A DNA stretch of 9,620 nt from CANJQJ01 sp964383565 (lineage in GTDB: Bacteria > Pseudomonadota > Alphaproteobacteria > Sphingomonadales > Sphingomonadaceae). The translations under genes and the position numbers were made by a program. Below, piece by piece: positions 1 through 4,656 of this stretch. The notes beneath the pieces are model-generated. The model saw only the letters and a list, made by a program, of their open reading frames with translations, ran no database searches and was not told the origin of the DNA. The DNA is taken from assembly GCA_964383565.1 (NCBI GenBank), contig CAYLIK010000122.1:1-9620 (forward strand), given 5' to 3'. Positions within the stretch are counted from its first letter, which is position 1. Each line of letters starts with the position of its first letter.

Positions 1-436
1 GGGCGATATCGAGGGGGCTTTTGCCGACAGGGCAAAGACCGTGGCGGGCGAGGAAAGCGTGCTTCACGATCTCCGCCTGCTGCTCGATACCGTAGCGGGC
101 GAAGGGTTTTCCCGACTCTGCGGCATAATCGTAGCGACAGAAGGGATGGCGCATCAGCGGGAGCCACCATTTCCCTTTCTGCGTAGCCTGCCAGACATGG
201 GTCATCTCGTGGATGAAATGAGCCTGCCCGTGAATGTCGGCGCAGCCAAAGCAGTCCCGATAATGGGAGGCGTGAGGATGGAACCAGAGATGGCCGTCAG
301 GCGCCATGGTTACGCCGCGCGGCTGGAACGGCCACCATTTGCGGCGGTAGATGCGGACCTGGGCGTAGTCGATCGTGTCGCCGAACATGCTGGCGGCGAG
401 GGTGCGTTCGAGCGTGGTGAGGGAGCGGGAGGTCAC
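1..436 (-). CDS. HExxH zinc-metalloprotease-like protein, 3' end beyond the window
   Basis: This reading frame starts at a GTG (434-436) and runs off the left edge, leaving about 145 codons. A TAG lies in frame two codons upstream, so GTG is the furthest possible start; the next candidate is ATG at residue 17. Residues 76-80 read HEMTH in the context HFIHEMTHVWQ, the gluzincin-type HExxH motif in which two histidines bind zinc and the glutamate is catalytic. The region around residues 33-53 is Trp/Pro/His-rich (KWWPFQP, then APDGHLWFHP). I recall sphingomonad proteins of this pattern labelled 'vgr-related protein' or carrying an eCIS-core-like metallopeptidase fold, but that name says little about function. 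It lies 48 bp downstream of the copper-chaperone gene on the same strand and may be cotranscribed. No signal peptide is visible. The third zinc ligand is not identified in the visible part. Substrate and role are unknown. Confidence 0.78.
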   Translation of the reverse strand, partial: MTSRSLTTLERTLAASMFGDTIDYAQVRIYRRKWWPFQPRGVTMAPDGHLWFHPHASHYRDCFGCADIHGQAHFIHEMTHVWQATQKGKWWLPLMRHPFCRYDYAAESGKPFARYGIEQQAEIVKHAFLARHGLCPVGKSPLDIA

Positions 437-484
437 GCTCTATAGATTGTATGTTCCGTCGCTCGTGTCGAGCAGGCGGCACCC

Positions 485-978
485 TTAATGCTCCATATTC
501 ATGGGCATCTCATCGCCGGCCGCGATGGCCTTCGCCCCGACCTCGACTTTCTTGCCGCTCTGGAACGTGAAGGTGAGGGGGACGGACGCGCCCGGCTTTA
601 CCGCGGGGTCCATTCCGAACAGCATGGCGTGGTTGCCGCCTGACTTGAAGACGACGNNNNNNNNNNCTTTATGCCGAGGGCGCCGCCGGCGGGGAGGCCC
701 ACGCCGGTCAGCAGGGACATGCTCATCATGCCGTCTTCCATCTTGCTTTCGTGCAGATCGATCGTGGCAGCCTTCGGGCTGGTCACGGCTTCCAGGCGGT
801 CGGGCGTCTTGCCGCCGTGGAGCGTGAAATAGGCGGCAGACGGACGGCCCTCGACCGGGGCGAGTCTGATGATCGCGTCGGTCACGCTGATCTCGGCGGC
901 GGGGGCCGGGGCCGACTCCTTCTGCTGGCAGGCGGCCAGCGTCATGAGCGCAACAAGGGCAAAGAGGGGTCGGTTCAT
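485..978 (-). CDS. Copper chaperone PCu(A)C lipoprotein, frame broken at an assembly gap
   Basis: The protein starts at ATG 976-978, preceded by GGAGAC about 6 nt upstream, and ends at TAA (485-487). The N-terminus is a lipoprotein signal: MNRPLFALVALMTLAAC with lipobox LAAC and Cys17 as the likely lipidated residue, which predicts an exported, membrane-anchored protein. The body matches the PCu(A)C (DUF461) family, periplasmic chaperones that deliver Cu(I) to the CuA centre of cytochrome oxidase. The copper motif is H-x10-M-x21-H-x-M: HESK...MMSM gives H-x10-M, and GGNHAM gives the H-x-M. The tail is Met/His-rich (EMPMNMEH). The two halves lie in different frames on either side of the N run at 657-666. 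Deleting 23 bases (657-679) restores one frame of 156 residues with exactly 21 residues in the middle spacer, so the break is probably an assembly artefact rather than a pseudogene. The gene is divergent from dnaK. Confidence 0.86.
657..666. other. Assembly gap of 10 N inside the copper-chaperone gene
   Basis: Ten consecutive undetermined bases, a likely placeholder length rather than a measured one. The flanking bases 667-679 (ctttatgccgagg) encode residues LGIK that have no place in the expected copper motif, suggesting that one contig end carries extra or wrong sequence. Confidence 0.97.
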
Positions 979-1019
979 CGGCTGTCTCCGCTTTTCGCGG
1001 CGCATAACCGCGCAGCCGT

Positions 1020-1047
1020 CTTGCAGCAACCGAAACGAGCCCTATAT
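1020..1047 (+). promoter_or_regulatory. Putative RpoH (sigma-32) heat-shock promoter of dnaK
   Basis: CTTG at 1020-1023 is followed after 17 bases by CCTATAT at 1041-1047. This is an exact fit to the alphaproteobacterial heat-shock pattern as I recall it, CTTG-N17/18-CYTATnT. It also resembles the E. coli sigma-32 form (CTTGnnn, 13 bases, CCCnATnT). Transcription would begin near 1055, giving a leader of roughly 85 nt before dnaK. The position, between the divergent chaperone gene and dnaK, fits heat-induced dnaK-dnaJ transcription. Confidence 0.72.
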
Positions 1048-1139
1048 CGCGCCGGTATGTTGCAACCCTGCCAGGGACGCTTGCCTCGTTGCTTGGGGGC
1101 GTCCGGCGGGAGCGAATGGGGATAGGAAGGTTTAGGATT

Positions 1140-3059
1140 ATGGCGAAAGTAATCGGTATCGACCTCGGCACGACGAACAGCTGCGTTGCCGTCATGGAGG
1201 GCAGCAAGCCCAAGGTCATCGAAAATGCGGAAGGCGCGCGCACGACGCCGTCGATCGTCGCGTTCACCAAGGACAGTGAACGTCTCGTCGGCCAGCCGGC
1301 CAAGCGCCAGGCGGTCACTAATCCGGACAATACGGTTTATGCGGTCAAGCGCCTGATCGGCCGCCGGTTCGAAGACCCGATGACCCAGAAGGACATGGAA
1401 CTCGTCCCGTACAAGATCACCAAGGGCACGAACGGCGACGCGTGGGTCGCGGCGGGCGGCGAGGATTATTCGCCGTCGCAGATTTCCGCCTTCATCCTGC
1501 AGAAGATGAAGGAAACCGCCGAGAGCTATCTTGGCGAAACCGTCACTCAGGCCGTCATCACGGTTCCGGCCTATTTCAATGATGCCCAGCGTCAGGCGAC
1601 CAAGGATGCCGGGCGGATTGCGGGCCTCGAAGTTTTGCGCATCATCAACGAGCCGACCGCGGCTGCGCTCGCCTATGGGCTTGAGAAGCAGGACGGCAAG
1701 ACGATCGCGGTCTATGACCTTGGCGGCGGCACGTTCGACATCTCGGTGCTCGAGATTGGCGACGGCGTGTTCGAGGTGAAGTCGACCAATGGCGACACCT
1801 TCCTCGGCGGCGAGGATTTCGACGCGAAGATCGTCGAATATCTGGCCGACGAGTTCAAGAAGGCCGAGGGCATCGACCTGCGCGGCGATCGGCTGGCGCT
1901 GCAGCGGCTGAAGGAAGCCGCCGAGAAGGCCAAGATCGAACTGTCTTCTGCGCAGACCACCGACGTCAATCTGCCCTTCATCACGGCGGACCAGAATGGG
2001 CCGAAGCATCTCGTCAAGACGATCACGCGCGCCGATCTGGAGCGGCTGGTCGAATCGCTGATTCAGCGGACGCTTGAGCCTTGCCGCAAGGCGCTGGCGG
2101 ATGCGGGGCTGAAGGCGGCGGATATTGCCGAAGTGGTGCTCGTCGGCGGCATGACCCGCATGCCGAAGGTGCGCGAGATCGTGAAGTCCTTCTTCGGCAA
2201 GGAAGCGCATACCGGCGTGAACCCCGACGAAGTCGTCGCGATGGGCGCCGCCATTCAGGCAGGCGTGCTGCAGGGCGACGTCAAGGACGTGCTGCTGCTC
2301 GACGTTACCCCGCTGTCGCTGGGCATCGAGACGCTGGGCGGCGTGTTCACCCGCATGATCGACCGCAACACGACGATCCCGACCAAGAAGTCGCAGACCT
2401 ATTCGACCGCCGAGGACAATCAGAACGCGGTGACGATCCGGGTCTTCCAGGGCGAGCGCGAGATGGCGGCGGACAACAAGATGCTGGGTCAGTTCGACCT
2501 GATCGGCATTCCCCCGGCGCCGCGCGGCGTGCCGCAGATCGAGGTCACGTTCGACATCGACGCCAACGGCATCGTTAACGTGTCCGCCAAGGACAAGGGC
2601 ACCGGCAAGGAACAGCAGATCAAGATCCAGGCCTCGGGCGGTCTCAGCGATGCTGACATCGACCAGATGGTCAAGGATGCCGAGAAGTTCGCTGAGGAGG
2701 ACAAGAAGCGCCGTGCTTCAGCCGAGGCGAAGAACAATGCCGAGAGCCTGATCCATACGACCGAGCGGCAGCTTGTCGAGCATGCCGACAAGGTCGATGC
2801 GGGTCTCAAGTCCGAGATCGAGGGCGCGATTTCCGCCGCCAAGGCAGCGGTCGAGAGCGGCGATTCCGAGCAGATGACCGAAAAGGCGCAGGCGCTGGCT
2901 CAGGTCGCGATGAAGCTCGGTCAGGCGATCTACGAGAAGGAGCAGGCCGCAGGCGCCGGTGCTGCCGACGCCGGTGCGGCGCAGGGCGCCGAGGGCGGCC
3001 AGGGCGACGATGTCGTCGACGCCGAATTTTCCGAAGTGGACGAAAACAACAAGGCTTGA
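1140..3059 (+). CDS. dnaK: Molecular chaperone DnaK (Hsp70)
   Basis: This is a 639-residue ATP-dependent chaperone that binds exposed hydrophobic segments of unfolded proteins in the cytoplasm, with DnaJ stimulating its ATPase and GrpE exchanging nucleotide. The nucleotide-binding domain opens with MAKVIGIDLGTTNSC (phosphate-1 loop, residues 6-14), has YDLGGGTFD with Thr198 at the known autophosphorylation position, and VVLVGGMTRMP near residue 340. The interdomain linker DVLLLDV is at 383-389, followed by the substrate-binding beta domain starting TPLSLGIETLGG, the helical lid, and an Ala/Gly/Gln-rich tail ending DAEFSEVDENNKA. Length is normal. I chose ATG 1140 because MAKVIGIDLG is the family start and AGGAAGG lies 9 bases upstream; longer in-frame starts from 1089 have no family support. 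A heat-shock promoter sits at 1020-1047 and dnaJ follows after 128 bp. grpE is not in the window. Confidence 0.99.
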   Translation: MAKVIGIDLGTTNSCVAVMEGSKPKVIENAEGARTTPSIVAFTKDSERLVGQPAKRQAVTNPDNTVYAVKRLIGRRFEDPMTQKDMELVPYKITKGTNGDAWVAAGGEDYSPSQISAFILQKMKETAESYLGETVTQAVITVPAYFNDAQRQATKDAGRIAGLEVLRIINEPTAAALAYGLEKQDGKTIAVYDLGGGTFDISVLEIGDGVFEVKSTNGDTFLGGEDFDAKIVEYLADEFKKAEGIDLRGDRLALQRLKEAAEKAKIELSSAQTTDVNLPFITADQNGPKHLVKTITRADLERLVESLIQRTLEPCRKALADAGLKAADIAEVVLVGGMTRMPKVREIVKSFFGKEAHTGVNPDEVVAMGAAIQAGVLQGDVKDVLLLDVTPLSLGIETLGGVFTRMIDRNTTIPTKKSQTYSTAEDNQNAVTIRVFQGEREMAADNKMLGQFDLIGIPPAPRGVPQIEVTFDIDANGIVNVSAKDKGTGKEQQIKIQASGGLSDADIDQMVKDAEKFAEEDKKRRASAEAKNNAESLIHTTERQLVEHADKVDAGLKSEIEGAISAAKAAVESGDSEQMTEKAQALAQVAMKLGQAIYEKEQAAGAGAADAGAAQGAEGGQGDDVVDAEFSEVDENNKA

Positions 3060-3071
3060 GTGATGTTACCT

Positions 3072-3163
3072 ATTACGTCGCCCCAGCGCAGGCTGGGGCC
3101 CATCTCTCTACATCCGCGCGCTGACAGAGAGATGGATGCCAGCCTCCGCTGGCATGACGTGGT
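3072..3163. repeat. REP-doublet-like inverted repeat (REPIN-type) between dnaK and dnaJ
   Basis: Two 38-bp arms (3072-3109 and 3126-3163) are imperfect inverted copies separated by 16 bp. Each arm carries its own hairpin: GCCCCAGC/GCTGGGGC with loop GCAG at 3080-3099, and ATGCCAGC/GCTGGCAT with loop CTCC at 3136-3155. The arms also pair with each other through CATCTCTCT and AGAGAGATG. Where the two hairpins differ, both strands of the stem have changed, so pairing is kept. The layout matches REP doublets (REPINs) dispersed in many proteobacterial genomes, and the 'CCCAGC..GCTGGG' core with CATCTCTC resembles repeats I recall from sphingomonads. It could also act as an RNA-processing or partial termination site that lowers dnaJ expression relative to dnaK. 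Confidence 0.8.
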
Positions 3164-3187
3164 GGGGATTGTTGGCCGGGGGGCTGA

Positions 3188-4303
3188 ATGAGCGTCGACA
3201 CTGATTATTACGAGCTGCTTCAGGTCGAGCGCTCGGCCGACGACAAGACTATCAAGTCCTCGTATCGCCGGCTCGCGATGGAATGCCATCCGGACCGCAA
3301 CCCCGGCTGCACGGTGTCCGAGGAAAAGTTCAAGGCGATCAGCGAAGCCTATGATTGCCTGAAGGACCCGCAGAAGCGCGCGGCCTATGATCGCTTCGGC
3401 AAGGCAGCGTTCCAGAATGGCGGATTCGGGCAGAGCCAGCAGGGCTTCGACGGCTTCTCCGACATTTTCGAGAATATCTTCGGCGAGTTCATGGGCGGCA
3501 ACGGCCGGGGCGGGCGCCAGCGCGTCCAGCGCGGCGCGGATCTTCGCTACGATCTCGAGGTCACGCTTGAGGAAGCGTTCGCCGGCAAGGAAGTGACGAT
3601 CAGCTTCGATGTCGCGATGACGTGCGAGTCTTGCGATGGCGCTGGCGCCAAGACAGGGACGGGTACGCGGACCTGCGGCACCTGCGGCGGGCACGGCAAG
3701 GTTCGGGCGCAGCAGGGGTTCTTCGTGGTGGAGCGGACTTGTCCGGCTTGCCACGGGCGCGGCGAGACGATCAGCGATCCTTGCCCGACATGCCGCGGCG
3801 AAGGCCGTGTGGACCGGGAACGCTCACTCAACGTCAAGGTGCCAGCGGGCGTCGACGACGGCACGCGCATTCGCGTTTCCAACGAAGGCGAGGCTGGCGC
3901 CAGGGGCGCACCGCCGGGCGATCTCTACATCTTCGTGCATGTGGCGCGGCATCAGCAATTCCAGCGCGAGGGAACTACGCTGTTCGCCCGCGCGCCGATC
4001 AGCTTCGCGACCGCGGCGCTCGGCGGCACGATCCAGGTGCCCGGTATCGACGGCAAGCCGATCGAGCTGCGTATTCCTTCAGGACTGCAATCGGGCGCCC
4101 AGCTGCGGCAGCGCGGGGCCGGCATGCCGGTGCTCAACGGGCGCGGGCAGGGGGATCTGGTGGTTCAGATCGACGTGGAAACGCCGAGCAAGCTCAGTGC
4201 TCGGCAACGCGAACTGCTTGAAGAGCTTCGCGAGATTGAAACCGGCGAAGCGACATCGGACGAAGGATTTTTCGGCCGGCTCAAGGATATCTGGAATAGC
4301 TGA
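3188..4303 (+). CDS. dnaJ: Molecular chaperone DnaJ (type I Hsp40)
   Basis: A 371-residue co-chaperone that delivers substrates to DnaK and triggers its ATP hydrolysis in the cytoplasm. Domains in order: J domain (about 5-70) with the essential HPD at 34-36; a short Gly/Phe-rich linker (about 71-108); a zinc-binding domain with four intact CxxCxGxG repeats at 146 (CESCDGAG), 163 (CGTCGGHG), 185 (CPACHGRG) and 199 (CPTCRGEG); and the C-terminal substrate-binding domains, with VPAGVDDGTRIRV at 218-230 and the dimerisation end near 335-371. Length is normal for type I DnaJ. The start is fixed by the J-domain opening DTDYYELL, although the Shine-Dalgarno is poor (only a G-rich run just upstream). 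It follows dnaK on the same strand and probably shares its heat-shock promoter, but a repeat element separates the two. A GC-rich hairpin lies 37 bases past the stop. Confidence 0.98.
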   Translation: MSVDTDYYELLQVERSADDKTIKSSYRRLAMECHPDRNPGCTVSEEKFKAISEAYDCLKDPQKRAAYDRFGKAAFQNGGFGQSQQGFDGFSDIFENIFGEFMGGNGRGGRQRVQRGADLRYDLEVTLEEAFAGKEVTISFDVAMTCESCDGAGAKTGTGTRTCGTCGGHGKVRAQQGFFVVERTCPACHGRGETISDPCPTCRGEGRVDRERSLNVKVPAGVDDGTRIRVSNEGEAGARGAPPGDLYIFVHVARHQQFQREGTTLFARAPISFATAALGGTIQVPGIDGKPIELRIPSGLQSGAQLRQRGAGMPVLNGRGQGDLVVQIDVETPSKLSARQRELLEELREIETGEATSDEGFFGRLKDIWNS

Positions 4304-4340
4304 CCTGGCCAGCGTGTTTCACGCGAGGCTGAATGTCCCC

Positions 4341-4377
4341 CCGCTCGGCCGCCGGGCGATGCCGGCGGCCGGAGCGG
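4341..4377 (+). terminator. Strong GC-rich hairpin after dnaJ, possible terminator
   Basis: Bases 4341-4355 pair with 4362-4377 (CCGCTCGGCCGCCGG against its complement with one bulged G), closing a 6-base loop GCGATG. The stem has 15 pairs, almost all G-C. No T-run follows on the plus strand, so it is not a textbook intrinsic terminator, but it sits 37 bp past the dnaJ stop and 13 bp from the stop of the convergent small ORF, where a bidirectional terminator would be expected. Confidence 0.5.
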
Positions 4378-4390
4378 AGCGTTCCGGTCC

Positions 4391-4474
4391 TCAGAAGGTA
4401 AGCAGTACCCCGACGACCAGAAACTGAGCGACAACGGCGACAAGAGCATTTGTCGCCTGTTCAAACGCTTGCAT
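4391..4474 (-). CDS. Possible 27-residue single-pass membrane peptide
   Basis: The frame starts at ATG (4472-4474) and ends at TGA (4391-4393). It begins MQAFEQATN and continues as a wholly hydrophobic or small-residue stretch from residue 10 to the end (ALVAVVAQFLVVGVLLTF), interrupted only by Gln17. This would form one transmembrane helix reaching the C-terminus. Translation looks likely because a perfect AAGGAG lies exactly 7 bases before the ATG, better than the ribosome sites of dnaJ or bphP nearby. A small hairpin (GCGGC/GCCGC, 4488-4501) abuts that site. I do not recognise a family. It lies 182 bp downstream of bphP on the same strand and converges with dnaJ. It could be a small stress-related membrane protein, a toxin-like peptide or a chance ORF; the ribosome site and the composition argue against chance. 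Confidence 0.55.
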   Translation of the reverse strand: MQAFEQATNALVAVVAQFLVVGVLLTF

Positions 4475-4513
4475 GGTCTTACTCCTTGCGGCCAAGGCCG
4501 CGCATCCGCACTC

Positions 4514-4541
4514 ATTGTGCAGTGCACATATGTCTACTCAA
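4514..4541 (-). promoter_or_regulatory. Candidate promoter with palindromic operator for the small membrane ORF
   Basis: Read on the minus strand, TTGAGT (4536-4541) and CACAAT (4514-4519) are separated by 16 bases and each matches the sigma-70 consensus at 4 of 6 positions. Overlapping the -10 and the spacer is a perfect 6-1-6 palindrome, TGTGCA-G-TGCACA (4516-4528), a layout typical of a repressor operator. Transcription would start near 4507, leaving a leader of about 33 nt before the small ORF. The promoter boxes are weak and could be chance in AT-rich DNA; the palindrome is certain as sequence but its role is inferred. Confidence 0.3.
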
Positions 4542-4656
4542 ACGGTTATGCGCAATTTTAAAACAGTACAGCGCAAATGCATAAATTGCATGTATACTCT
4601 AATATACTGAAATATAAAGATATTTGTACTATGCCGTATTAATCGGCTGATGCTGC
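4529..4656. other. AT-rich intergenic island between bphP and the small ORF
   Basis: About 34% GC (44 G/C in the 130 bases 4531-4660 by my count) in a window that is otherwise GC-rich. It holds two TATACT direct repeats exactly 10 bp apart (4593-4598 and 4603-4608), a weak AT-only hairpin AAATAT/ATATTT (4610-4625), and ATGCA/TGCAT inverted pairs around 4578-4591. No gene is visible. It may be a regulatory or protein-binding region, a rho-independent end for bphP without a strong hairpin, or a remnant of acquired DNA. Confidence 0.6.

Noticed and set aside
41..445. A 134-codon plus-strand frame at the left edge
   Set aside because: It is antisense to the minus-strand frame that carries the HEMTH zinc motif and family-like sequence, which is the better candidate.
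979..1330. Long minus-strand extension upstream of the copper chaperone
   Set aside because: The lipoprotein signal and GGAG site define the start at 978; the extension has no family match and crosses the dnaK promoter and start.
975..2210. A 411-codon open frame on the minus strand, antisense to dnaK
   Set aside because: It mirrors the codon pattern of dnaK in GC-rich DNA. Antisense dnaK frames are a known source of false 'NAD-specific glutamate dehydrogenase' annotations; no ribosome site or independent domain is seen.
3072..3163. CRISPR array or tRNA-like structure between dnaK and dnaJ
   Set aside because: There are only two inverted arms, not repeated direct units with spacers, and no cloverleaf or anticodon arm can be drawn.
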